Source: JAAYLC01 sp964636665 (GTDB lineage Bacteria; Bacteroidota; Bacteroidia; Flavobacteriales; Flavobacteriaceae). From it: a stretch of 24,003 bases of DNA. The notes under the pieces were generated by a model, which saw only the letters and a list, made by a program, of their open reading frames with translations, made no database searches and was not told where the DNA came from. The stretch spans positions 1-24,003 of the forward strand of contig CAZWVT010000027.1 of assembly GCA_964636665.1 (NCBI GenBank), in the 5' to 3' direction. The translations under genes and the position numbers were made by a program. Of the stretch, positions 1 to 5,862 are shown piece by piece (the first letter of the stretch is position 1; every line of letters starts with the position of its first letter).

Positions 1-1
1 C

Positions 2-340
2 GAACCGAATGCCGCCTTAATTAAAAGTGGCGGTTTTTAAGTACTTTCAATTCTATTGGGAATTGAAAAAATTCATCCCAATTCACATTTATTTACATCC
101 GAAAATTTAATTCCATTTCCCGGAAGAAGTTTTAAAATAGAACATATCGTTCCTTATAAAAAACAAGCCTTAAAACAATTTCCATTACCAAAACAAGCCA
201 ATATAAGTACGCGAAATTTTCCTGAATCTGTCGCAACGATTCGTAAAAAATGGAAAATTAAGGATGGCGGAGATTCTTATTTATTTTTTACAACACTTCA
301 GGACAACCGGAAAGTTGTCTTGTTTTGCAGAAAAGTTTGA
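2..340 (+). pseudogene. C-terminal part of a THUMP-like-domain class I SAM methyltransferase, interrupted by in-frame TAA (or sequence error)
   Basis: Only the 3' end of this gene is in the window. From base 2 the frame reads EPNAALIKSGGF, then TAA at 38-40, then continues in the same frame with VLSILLGIEKIHPNSHLFTS and on to a TGA at 338-340. Both halves match what I recall of the THUMP-like domain at the C-terminus of Bacteroidota SAM-dependent methyltransferases: a YEPN...SGAF segment, HPNSHLYTS, FPGRxFKI, a KANIxxRNFP segment, and the ending RKKxxIKDGGDxYLFxTT. The catalytic Rossmann domain would lie upstream, outside the window. A TTG at 56 could formally start a 94-residue remnant, but nothing suggests that it is a real start. 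Because the frame is unchanged across the stop, one base substitution explains it; no indel is needed. It converges with the next gene across a hairpin at 366-399. The family call is fairly secure; true pseudogene versus sequencing error is undecided. Confidence 0.7.
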
Positions 341-365
341 ATAATCTCCAACTCCCGTATAAATA

Positions 366-399
366 AATAAGCTGCTTCAAATTATCAAAACAGCTTATT
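366..399. terminator. Bidirectional hairpin terminator between convergent genes
   Basis: A perfect 9-bp inverted repeat (AATAAGCTG at 366-374, CAGCTTATT at 391-399) surrounds a 16-nt AT-rich loop. It lies between the ends of two converging genes. T-rich sequence flanks both arms (CTTTA on one side, TATTTATTTA when read from the other), so it could serve both strands. Confidence 0.65.
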
Positions 400-425
400 C
401 TTTAAAGTTAAATGGGAATCATTAA

Positions 426-770
426 TTATAACGGACGATCCGCATCATCAAGCGTCGGATCTTGATTTCTCTGATTTTCATCTTGTTGATGTCGAGATTG
501 ATTGGTGGGATTATTTCGTTCCGAATGATTTTCCTCATCCCAGTTTCGTTGCTCTCTTCCTGAATTCCGATTGGTTGGATTCTCTCTATGCGATTGAGAG
601 TGAGGATTTGATTGATTTCTCTCAGCATCATCCTTCATTCTTCCTACAGGAGTATCGGCTCCCGGTTCTTGACTGAATCCCGGTTCGTTTTTACCATATT
701 CATTTCGGGATTCATTTCTGCGAATTTCATTTCGCTCTTCGTTGCGGTTTTTTCTTTCTTGTGGAATCAT
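426..770 (-). CDS. Charged low-complexity hydrophilic protein (114 aa), unknown function
   Basis: I do not recognise this family. The protein is almost entirely R, N, E, Q, D and S, with no hydrophobic core, no signal peptide and no predicted membrane segment. It has a GADTPVGRMKDDAE segment near residues 37-50 and arginine/asparagine-rich stretches after that. The composition resembles intrinsically disordered, stress-associated hydrophilic proteins. Its leader, ending AAATTAAAGTT before the ATG, closely resembles the leader of the small hydrophilic gene at 3093. It converges with the methyltransferase remnant and is divergent from the YqcI-like gene across a 351-bp intergenic region. The strand choice rests on the ATG context and the hairpin downstream; opposite-strand frames here are short and read I/F/S-rich. 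A role in desiccation or osmotic stress would be inference only. Confidence 0.6.
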   Translation of the reverse strand: MIPQERKNRNEERNEIRRNESRNEYGKNEPGFSQEPGADTPVGRMKDDAERNQSNPHSQSHRENPTNRNSGREQRNWDEENHSERNNPTNQSRHQQDENQRNQDPTLDDADRPL

Positions 771-855
771 AACTTTAATTTTTTTAAGGTTTAACTTTAT
801 TTATCTGATATAAAATTAATACAGTATAAATCAATTGGTTCCAGCTCTAACAAAA

Positions 856-870
856 AATTGGCTGCCAATT
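856..870. promoter_or_regulatory. Perfect 15-bp dyad AATTGGC-T-GCCAATT, possible operator
   Basis: Two 7-bp arms in perfect inverted symmetry around a single base lie in the divergent intergenic region, about 85 bp upstream of the minus-strand gene start. The tight symmetry with no loop suits a homodimeric regulator site rather than an RNA hairpin. There is no direct evidence of binding. Confidence 0.3.
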
Positions 871-929
871 CACACAGTTTAACGACACACATTCAATTAC
901 ATTCGTGAATCAAATTAATAAGGTTCATA

Positions 930-946
930 TTTTGAATACTTCAAAA
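930..946. promoter_or_regulatory. Perfect dyad TTTTGAA-TAC-TTCAAAA, possible operator
   Basis: Two 7-bp arms around a 3-bp centre form a second compact palindrome in the same divergent region. Short palindromes are expected fairly often in AT-rich DNA, so this is only a candidate site. Confidence 0.25.
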
Positions 947-1121
947 AAAATTCTCAGATAAAACAGCTATTTGACAAAATAAGAATGTCAATACTGAAAG
1001 ATTAATTAAAACTCATTATAATCGATGCGATTTAGTTAATTTTTATATAAATCCTACTTAACGGTTTCTTCAATTTTATTCAGACTTATTTGTGTTGTCA
1101 TAATTTTATAAAAAAATAGTT

Positions 1122-1778
1122 ATGGAATCAAATATAGCACCGATAGAAATCAAAAAATCATTTAAAGAATTCATCATTAATAAAAACCATCCATGCGTTA
1201 TGGCGCGCTCACTTTTTACAAACGATGATGTGGAAATTCATTCATTTGCTGAATTAGGTTCTAAAAAAACTGCCGAGGAATTACTGAAAGCTATTGAGCA
1301 ATATTTGTTACGCTACAATTTTGAAGACAAAAAATTTGAAACTTTAATCGCTGTTTTTCCAAATGAAGAAATAATTTCAGAACTTGAATTTGAAGAAAAA
1401 ATGTGGAAACAGTTGCAATTACTCCATAATATTGATTCACATCCTTGGGATTCCGAAGTAAGCAGTAATCCAGAGGACAGCAAATTCAGTTTCAGCATTG
1501 CAGGAAAAGCATTTTACATTATCGGTATGCATCCAAAATCTTCTCGAATGGCAAGACAATCTCCGTATCCGGCGATGGTTTTTAATTTGCATTGGCAATT
1601 TGAAAAACTCCGCGATATGGGCGTTTATCAACGCGTTAAAAAAAGAATCCGAAAATCCGATGAAAAATTGCAAGGTTCTATTAATCCGATGCTTGATGAT
1701 TTTGGTGATTCCAGTGAAGCCAGACAATACAGCGGAAGAACCGTCGATGAAAGTTGGAAATGTCCGTTCCATCATTAA
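1122..1778 (+). CDS. YqcI/YcgG family protein (GntA-like heme-dependent N-hydroxylase family)
   Basis: This is a 218-residue soluble protein of the YqcI/YcgG family. Family hallmarks visible are HPCVMARS at residues 23-30, the core block HPKSSRMAR at 137-145, YPAMVFNLHWQFEKLRDMG at 149-167, LQGSINPML at 183-191, and the C-terminal WKCPF at 212-216. Characterised relatives are heme proteins that N-hydroxylate guanidino substrates: GntA in guanitoxin synthesis and, as I recall, the arginine hydroxylase DcsA. The substrate here cannot be read from sequence. H23, H137, H157 and C214 are candidate heme or active-site residues, not proven ones. The length is normal. It is the first gene of a tight cassette: the PaiB-type gene starts 12 bases after this stop. 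Its leader ends AAATAGTT before the ATG, similar to leaders of nearby hydrophilic-protein genes. The family call is confident; the activity is inferred. Confidence 0.85.
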   Translation: MESNIAPIEIKKSFKEFIINKNHPCVMARSLFTNDDVEIHSFAELGSKKTAEELLKAIEQYLLRYNFEDKKFETLIAVFPNEEIISELEFEEKMWKQLQLLHNIDSHPWDSEVSSNPEDSKFSFSIAGKAFYIIGMHPKSSRMARQSPYPAMVFNLHWQFEKLRDMGVYQRVKKRIRKSDEKLQGSINPMLDDFGDSSEARQYSGRTVDESWKCPFHH

Positions 1779-1790
1779 TTATGACACACT

Positions 1791-2255
1791 ATGTACAGAC
1801 CAGAATCTCATATAAAAGATGACTTTCCTTTTATAGAGAATTTTATAAAGCGGTATCCTTTTGCTACGATTGTAATTAAAGGTTCGGAATTAATAGCAAC
1901 GCATATTCCGTTATTGATAGATTCAACTCAGGAAAATTTTCGACTTTTCGGACACATTGCCAATCACAACACAATGAAAGAATATTTGGAAAATGAAACA
2001 GAAATCCTGTGTATTTTTCAAGGTCCGCATACCTATATATCTTCTTCTTTGTATTCAGAACCCGACATCAGCACTTGGAATTATTCCGCAGTGCATATAA
2101 ATGCAAAAATTGAAATTCAAAATTCCCAAGAGCTCGAAAAAAGTTTAGAAACATTAATTCATACATTTGAAAAACATCAGAAAAATCCGTTATACAAAAA
2201 GGACATACCCCAATCTGTATGGCTGAAAAACTTTCCCAAAATAACCGGTTTTTAG
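1791..2255 (+). CDS. PaiB-type FMN-binding split-barrel protein, truncated by in-frame TAG
   Basis: The N-terminal 154 residues belong to the FMN_bind_2/PaiB family: MYRPESH, DDFPFIENFI at 10-19, YPFATIVI at 22-29, ATHIPLL at 36-42, GHIANHN at 54-60, and IFQGPHTYISSSLY followed by TWNYSAVH at 75-102. Family members bind FMN or heme-like cofactors in a split barrel; Bacillus PaiB was described as a negative regulator and is about 207 residues long. Here TAG at 2253-2255 stops translation right after KITGF, where the family continues with an acidic or basic residue and a GK/HK..QN segment. The same frame goes on in family style for 51 more codons to a TGA at 2409-2411. The full frame is 207 codons including both stops, matching the family length. 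So this is either a recent nonsense allele or a sequence error. The truncated product would lack the last beta strands and probably would not fold normally. Confidence 0.8.
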   Translation: MYRPESHIKDDFPFIENFIKRYPFATIVIKGSELIATHIPLLIDSTQENFRLFGHIANHNTMKEYLENETEILCIFQGPHTYISSSLYSEPDISTWNYSAVHINAKIEIQNSQELEKSLETLIHTFEKHQKNPLYKKDIPQSVWLKNFPKITGF

Positions 2256-2411
2256 TTAACTCCGGTAAAAATTCAGGGAATTCACAAATGGCATGGAAAT
2301 TACAATTGCAAAGAACGCAAACATATTGCGTCACAATTAAATAAAGACAATTTAAACACTGATTACAATACAAACGAACTAATTAAAAATTTTTATGATT
2401 CAAAAGATTGA
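2256..2411 (+). other. Detached C-terminal coding remnant of the PaiB-type gene
   Basis: In frame with the preceding gene and directly after its TAG, this stretch reads LTPVKIQGIHKWHGNYN and continues, K/N-rich, to TGA at 2409-2411. It corresponds to the family's GFE(I/L)..T.(I/V)(E/Q)G..K..QN C-terminal block. If the stop were a sense codon, the gene would overlap the DUF1989 start at 2395 by 17 bases, as is usual for tightly coupled genes. There is no independent start codon in a good position. Confidence 0.6.
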
Positions 2412-2976
2412 ACCACAATCCGGCGTAGCATTTACAATTAACAAAGGAGAAAAACTCAAAATCATCGATCCAAAAGGAGAACAAGTAAGCGATTTGGTAG
2501 TTTTTAATAAACACGACATTCGAGAAAAGATTTCATCCGGAAAAACGATGGATTTTGAAGAAAGCATTCTTATTACTTCCGGAAATTATATTTGGAGCAA
2601 TCGAAGCAACAAGATGCTTCACATTATAGAGGATACCAACAGAAGGAATGATTTTTTGTTAGCGCCTTGCAGCCCGGAAACATTTCAGATTATGTATGGC
2701 AATCCCGATTATCATCCGAGTTGTTTTGAAAATTTATTTACCAAATTGGCAATTTACGATATCAAACCTGATGAAATCCCGACGGCATTTAATGTTTTTA
2801 TGAATGTTGTTTTTGATGCAGATGGAAAAATAAAAGTTCTTCCTCCTACTTCAAAAGCCGGAGATTATGTGCTTTTTGAAGCGCAAATGGATTTGATTGT
2901 CGGCGTGACTGCTTGCTCTGCAGAAGACAGTAATGGCAGTACTTTTAAACCAATTCACTATGAAATAATCAAATGA
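2395..2976 (+). CDS. DUF1989 / urea carboxylase-associated family protein
   Basis: This 193-residue soluble protein has the DUF1989 pattern: G(E/Q)QVSDLVVF at 29-37, LTITSGN-like ILITSGNYIWSN at 58-69, DFLLAPCS at 86-93, YHPSCFENL at 106-114, FNVFMNV at 132-138, PTSKAGDYVLFEAQMDLIVGVTACSAED at 151-178, and a final KPIHYEI. Characterised members include the CgdA/CgdB subunits of carboxyguanidine deiminase and the proteins encoded beside urea carboxylase. C110 in HPSC and C174 in the TACS motif align with conserved cysteines of the family. Nothing in the window encodes a guanidine/urea carboxylase or allophanate hydrolase, so it is not the standard guanidine carboxylase operon. It closes the cassette with the YqcI-like and PaiB-type genes; its start lies inside the restored PaiB frame. 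The family is secure, the substrate unknown. Confidence 0.85.
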   Translation: MIQKIEPQSGVAFTINKGEKLKIIDPKGEQVSDLVVFNKHDIREKISSGKTMDFEESILITSGNYIWSNRSNKMLHIIEDTNRRNDFLLAPCSPETFQIMYGNPDYHPSCFENLFTKLAIYDIKPDEIPTAFNVFMNVVFDADGKIKVLPPTSKAGDYVLFEAQMDLIVGVTACSAEDSNGSTFKPIHYEIIK

Positions 2977-3061
2977 TTTTTATAACTTTTTTTTAATTGT
3001 TTTATACTCGAATGAATCCATCAATTAAATTATAAGATACCAAAATACTCCGATTAAAAAA

Positions 3062-3069
3062 TAACTTTG
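3062..3069 (+). promoter_or_regulatory. TAnnTTTG -7 element (TAACTTTG)
   Basis: This is a perfect match to the Bacteroidota -7 consensus, 23 bases before the ATG at 3093. I do not see a clear -33 TTTG/TTG at the usual spacing. Confidence 0.45.
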
Positions 3070-3092
3070 ATTATAACCTTAAAAAAAAAGTT

Positions 3093-3215
3093 ATGGCATC
3101 AAACGAAAAAAAACAGGAAGACAAAAAAGGAACTGCTGGCAACAAAAACAGCGGAACCAAATCTCAGGCTACTTCGAATAACAAATCAAACGGAGATAAA
3201 AACAAAAAGAAGTAA
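3093..3215 (+). CDS. 40-residue Lys/Asn/Ser-rich hydrophilic protein, unknown function
   Basis: A short reading frame from ATG 3093 to TAA 3213-3215 encodes MASNEKKQEDKKGTAGNKNS followed by more K/N/G/S-rich sequence ending in KNKKK. It has no hydrophobic residues to speak of, so it is probably disordered. It is supported as a real gene by its own -7 element (3062-3069), its A-rich leader ending AAAAAAAGTT, and a strong terminator just downstream (3236-3265), which together make it a monocistronic unit. The leader is nearly identical to that of the hydrophilic gene at 426-770. I do not recognise the family. A nucleic-acid-binding or stress role is possible from composition but is not shown. 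Confidence 0.55.
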   Translation: MASNEKKQEDKKGTAGNKNSGTKSQATSNNKSNGDKNKKK

Positions 3216-3235
3216 TCAGCTTGATTAAATGTGAT

Positions 3236-3265
3236 AAGACCTCTCAAGTTTTGGGAGGTCTTTTT
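3236..3265 (+). terminator. Strong intrinsic terminator
   Basis: The arms AAGACCTC (3236-3243) and GAGGTCTT (3255-3262) form an 8-bp stem, extendable inward by a G-U and a C-G pair, followed by a T-run. It ends the small hydrophilic gene and insulates the dehydrogenase gene downstream. Confidence 0.85.
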
Positions 3266-3294
3266 AAATAAGTATAAACCCCAAAATTAAAATT

Positions 3295-4143
3295 ATGGCA
3301 AAACCAAAACAATTCCCCGAGCAATCCCAATCTCAACCCGGAAAAGAACATAAAATGAATCCGAAACCGGAAATCATTCGTTTAACTTACAAAGGAAGTG
3401 AAAAACTGAAAGGAAAAGTTGCACTTATTACCGGTGGTGACAGTGGTATTGGCAGAAGTGTTGCCGTCCACTTTGCACGAGAAAGCGCTTCGGTGGCAAT
3501 AATTTATCTTGAGGAAGATAAAGATGCAAAAGAAACCCAGAAACTCGTTGAAGCCGAAGGACAAAAATGTCTCATTATTGAAGGCGATCTCAAAGATTCA
3601 AAATTTTGCAAACAAGCAGTAAAAAAATGTGTTGACACCTTTGGCGACCTGAATATTTTAGTCAACAATGCAGCAATGCAATATTCTAAAGATAGTTTGG
3701 AAAAAATAAGTCGAGAACAAATTCAAACTGTTTTCGAAACCAATATATTTTCGATTTTTGAAATTACAAAAGTCGCACTTTCTCATCTTTCTGAAGGCGA
3801 TACCATTATAAATACAACTTCAGTTACTTCTTTTAGAGGAAGCGAACATTTGATAGATTATGCATCAACAAAAGGTGCCATTACCAGTTTTACACGTTCT
3901 TTATCTCAAAATTTAACTGAAAAGAAAATTCGTGTCAATGGCGTTGCTCCCGGACCGATCTGGACTCCGTTAATTCCGTCAACTATCGATAAAGTTTCGG
4001 AGTTTGGACAAGATACGCCAATGGGAAGAGCAGGTCAGCCCAGTGAAGTAGGTCCGGCTTATGTTTTTTTGGCAAGTGAAGACAGCAGTTACATCACCGG
4101 ACAGTTTATCCACATTAACGGTGGCGAACAGATAGGAAGTTAA
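3295..4143 (+). CDS. SDR family oxidoreductase (general-stress type, YdaD/YhdF/YghA-like)
   Basis: This is a 282-residue classical short-chain dehydrogenase with a roughly 40-residue hydrophilic N-terminal extension (PKQFPEQSQSQPGKE), as in Bacillus general-stress dehydrogenases and E. coli YghA. Visible motifs are the nucleotide-binding TGGDSGIG at 46-53, GDLKD at 97-101, NNAA at 124-127, and the catalytic Ser176, Tyr189 and Lys193 (YxxxK in DYASTKG). PG at 219-220 and the C-terminal GQFIHINGG complete the family pattern. It likely oxidises or reduces a small alcohol or carbonyl with NAD(P); the substrate is unknown. The ATG at 3295 has an A-rich leader and sits just after the terminator at 3236-3265. 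It lies next to NHEJ-type domains and hydrophilic proteins, which fits a stress neighbourhood. Confidence 0.9.
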   Translation: MAKPKQFPEQSQSQPGKEHKMNPKPEIIRLTYKGSEKLKGKVALITGGDSGIGRSVAVHFARESASVAIIYLEEDKDAKETQKLVEAEGQKCLIIEGDLKDSKFCKQAVKKCVDTFGDLNILVNNAAMQYSKDSLEKISREQIQTVFETNIFSIFEITKVALSHLSEGDTIINTTSVTSFRGSEHLIDYASTKGAITSFTRSLSQNLTEKKIRVNGVAPGPIWTPLIPSTIDKVSEFGQDTPMGRAGQPSEVGPAYVFLASEDSSYITGQFIHINGGEQIGS

Positions 4144-4177
4144 ACCGATAAATTTGCTTTTCCTGACTTTATTAGCT

Positions 4178-4205
4178 ATTTCTTAAAACGAGAAATTTAT
4201 ATTTT
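4178..4205 (+). terminator. Weak hairpin, possible terminator after the SDR gene
   Basis: ATTTCT (4178-4183) pairs with AGAAAT (4191-4196), followed by a T-rich tract. The stem is short and AT-rich, so this is a tentative call. The rest of 4144-4414 shows no gene. Confidence 0.3.
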
Positions 4206-4414
4206 TAATTAATGCATTTATTTGCGAATCGATAATTCTGCTGCAAACTCATTATTTTCCGAGTATTGCATTAAAATTACACAGAACTTTTGTTAATCAA
4301 ATCAATTATATGCATTTGTTTTAAGAAATAAATTATTAAAACTTTAGTAATCCATTAAATATTAAAGAAAAACCTCCTTTGTATCTTGATGCATATTTTA
4401 TAAATGCATTTGCT

Positions 4415-4999
4415 ATGAAGGCATATACTGAAAAAAGAGACTTTACAAAAACTCCTGAACCAAAAGGCGGAAAAAAGAAGCGTAACTCTAAAAATCCGGT
4501 TTTTGTAATTCAGAAGCACGATGCTACAAATCTGCACTACGATTTTCGTCTGGAAATTGACGGAACTTTAAAATCTTGGGCTGTTCCCAAAGGTCCAAGT
4601 ACAAATCCTGCCGAAAAACGAATGGCAATTCCGACCGAAGATCATCCAATAGAATATGCAACTTTTGAAGGTGTCATTCCTGAAAATCAATACGGCGGAG
4701 GAACTGTCTTGATATGGGATAAAGGACATTTTAAGAATCTGAAAAAAAATGAAAACGGAGAAACAATATCTCTAAGTGAACAATACAATTCCGGAACAAT
4801 TGAGATTTGGCTAAAAGGAAAAAAACTAAAAGGCGGTTATGCTTTAATCCAAATGAAAAGCGGAAAGATGAAAGGCAATTGGCTTCTGATAAAAATAGAC
4901 GATTCGGAAGCAGATGCACGACGAAACCCTACAAACACACAAAATATGAGCGTCATTTCGGGAAGAACAATGAAAGAAATTTCAGCTGAAAAGAAATAA
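4415..4999 (+). CDS. Stand-alone LigD 3'-phosphoesterase domain protein
   Basis: This 194-residue protein consists of the phosphoesterase (PE) domain seen at the N-terminus of bacterial LigD. It would trim 3'-phosphates and 3'-ribonucleosides at broken DNA ends during non-homologous end joining. Signature residues are clear: HDATNLHYDFRLE at 35-47 (H35, H41, D43, R45), LKSWAVPKGPS at 52-62, EDHPIEYATFEGVIP at 75-89 (H77) and YGGGTVLIWDKG at 93-104. I chose ATG 4415 (MKAYTEKRDF) because the 12 codons upstream, from a TTG at 4379, are hydrophobic and unlike the family. No ligase or polymerase domain follows in frame: the protein stops at 4999, and the polymerase domain is a separate gene 25 bases downstream. 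No Ku gene is in the window. Confidence 0.88.
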   Translation: MKAYTEKRDFTKTPEPKGGKKKRNSKNPVFVIQKHDATNLHYDFRLEIDGTLKSWAVPKGPSTNPAEKRMAIPTEDHPIEYATFEGVIPENQYGGGTVLIWDKGHFKNLKKNENGETISLSEQYNSGTIEIWLKGKKLKGGYALIQMKSGKMKGNWLLIKIDDSEADARRNPTNTQNMSVISGRTMKEISAEKK

Positions 5000-5024
5000 C
5001 CGATTCACAACAAAACTTATTATT

Positions 5025-5822
5025 ATGACAACAATATCAAAAACAGAAATTACCAATCCTGACAAAATATACTATCCGGAACTCGGCATTACCAAACTAC
5101 AAGTGGTAAAATACTATAAAAATATAGCTCCCAAAATACTTCCTTTTTTACACAGCCGTCCGCTTACTTTGGAACGCTATCCTGATGGAATTGAAAAAGA
5201 CGGTTTTTATCAAAAAAATGCTTCCGATTATTTTCCGTCATTTGTAAAAACTGAAAAAATTATAACTGAAGACGAACCTATTAATCAAGTGGTTTGTAAT
5301 ACCAAACGAACTTTAATCTACTTGGTAAATCAAGGAACATTATCATTTCACATTTGGAATTCCAAAATCTCGATGATTAACAAGCCCGATAAGGTTGTAC
5401 TTGATTTAGACCCTTCAGATAACGATTTTGAAAAGGTAAAAGAAGCAGCAAAAATTTTAAAAAACTTCTTAAGCAAAAGAGGTATTGAACCGAATCTGAT
5501 GACGACAGGAAAAAACGGACTTCACGTTTGGTATAATATCCGTCGCACCAAAACATTTGATGAAGTTAGAGAAGAAACCAAAATTCTGGCTAAAAACATA
5601 GAGAAAAAACATCCGGATTTATTGACAACATTGGTTAGAAAAGATAAGCGAAACGGAAAAGTTTTTATAGATTATCTTCGAAATTCTTATGGTCAAACGA
5701 GTATTTGCCCATATTCTCTAAGACCAAATAAAACAGCCGGAATTGCTACACCGATTTCTTGGTCGGCTTTAAAAAGTTTGAAAAGCGCTGATTTTTATAA
5801 TATCAATAATATTAAAACTTGA
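5025..5822 (+). CDS. Stand-alone LigD polymerase/primase domain protein
   Basis: This 265-residue protein matches the archaeo-eukaryotic-primase-type polymerase domain of LigD, which adds nucleotides at DNA ends in NHEJ. Visible features are NPDKIYYPELGITK near 11-24, YYKNIAP, HSRPLTLERYPDG at 43-55, FYQKNAS, the metal-binding DLDPSD at 127-132, TGKNGLHVW at 161-169, and FIDYLRN at 215-221 carrying the third aspartate, then YSLRP and ATPISWSAL. It ends about 20-25 residues earlier than the polymerase domain of fused LigD proteins, right at a strong hairpin. It follows the PE gene by 25 bases, so the two are probably co-transcribed and act together on ends. The ligase partner must be encoded elsewhere, or be absent. 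Confidence 0.88.
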   Translation: MTTISKTEITNPDKIYYPELGITKLQVVKYYKNIAPKILPFLHSRPLTLERYPDGIEKDGFYQKNASDYFPSFVKTEKIITEDEPINQVVCNTKRTLIYLVNQGTLSFHIWNSKISMINKPDKVVLDLDPSDNDFEKVKEAAKILKNFLSKRGIEPNLMTTGKNGLHVWYNIRRTKTFDEVREETKILAKNIEKKHPDLLTTLVRKDKRNGKVFIDYLRNSYGQTSICPYSLRPNKTAGIATPISWSALKSLKSADFYNINNIKT

Positions 5823-5841
5823 CTTTAAATCAAGTTTTAAT
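5811..5841. terminator. 12-bp hairpin terminator, probably bidirectional
   Basis: ATTAAAACTTGA (5811-5822) and TCAAGTTTTAAT (5830-5841) form a perfect 12-bp stem with a 7-nt loop. The stop codon of the polymerase gene lies in the left arm, and a convergent lipoprotein gene ends at 5863. T-rich arms on both strands suit termination in both directions. Confidence 0.75.
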
Positions 5842-5862
5842 CTCAGTTTAATAGGATAAAAA

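Larger units (their letters stand above)
771..1121. other. 351-bp divergent intergenic region with several short dyads
   Basis: I find no convincing gene here. It separates the minus-strand hydrophilic gene (start 770) from the plus-strand cassette (start 1122), so it must hold promoters for both. It carries perfect short inverted repeats: AATTGGC-T-GCCAATT at 856-870, TTTTGAA-TAC-TTCAAAA at 930-946, TTGACA and TGTCAA at 971-976 and 986-991, and AATCG-ATG-CGATT at 1020-1032. No clean TAnnTTTG element was found for either gene. I looked for ykkC-like guanidine riboswitch sequence because of the cassette downstream and did not recognise any. Confidence 0.5.

Noticed and set aside
11..38. GCCGCC...GGCGG followed by TTTTT looks like an intrinsic terminator.
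   Set aside because: It lies inside the methyltransferase reading frame (AALIKSGGF) and the protein homology continues on both sides, so the hairpin is most likely a coincidence of coding sequence.
612..794. Open frame on the plus strand opposite the hydrophilic minus-strand gene.
   Set aside because: It reads as an I/F/S-rich complement of the charged protein and has no family resemblance; it is a shadow.
771..1121. A ykkC-type guanidine riboswitch before the YqcI-like gene.
   Set aside because: I could not find the conserved core sequences of that class; the region shows only short dyads.
1437..1775. Long open frame antisense to the YqcI-like gene.
   Set aside because: The plus strand there encodes a clear conserved family; the antisense frame has no recognisable motif.
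4379..4414. TTG start giving 12 extra residues on the LigD phosphoesterase.
   Set aside because: The extra residues are hydrophobic and unlike the family; ATG 4415 gives the expected N-terminus.
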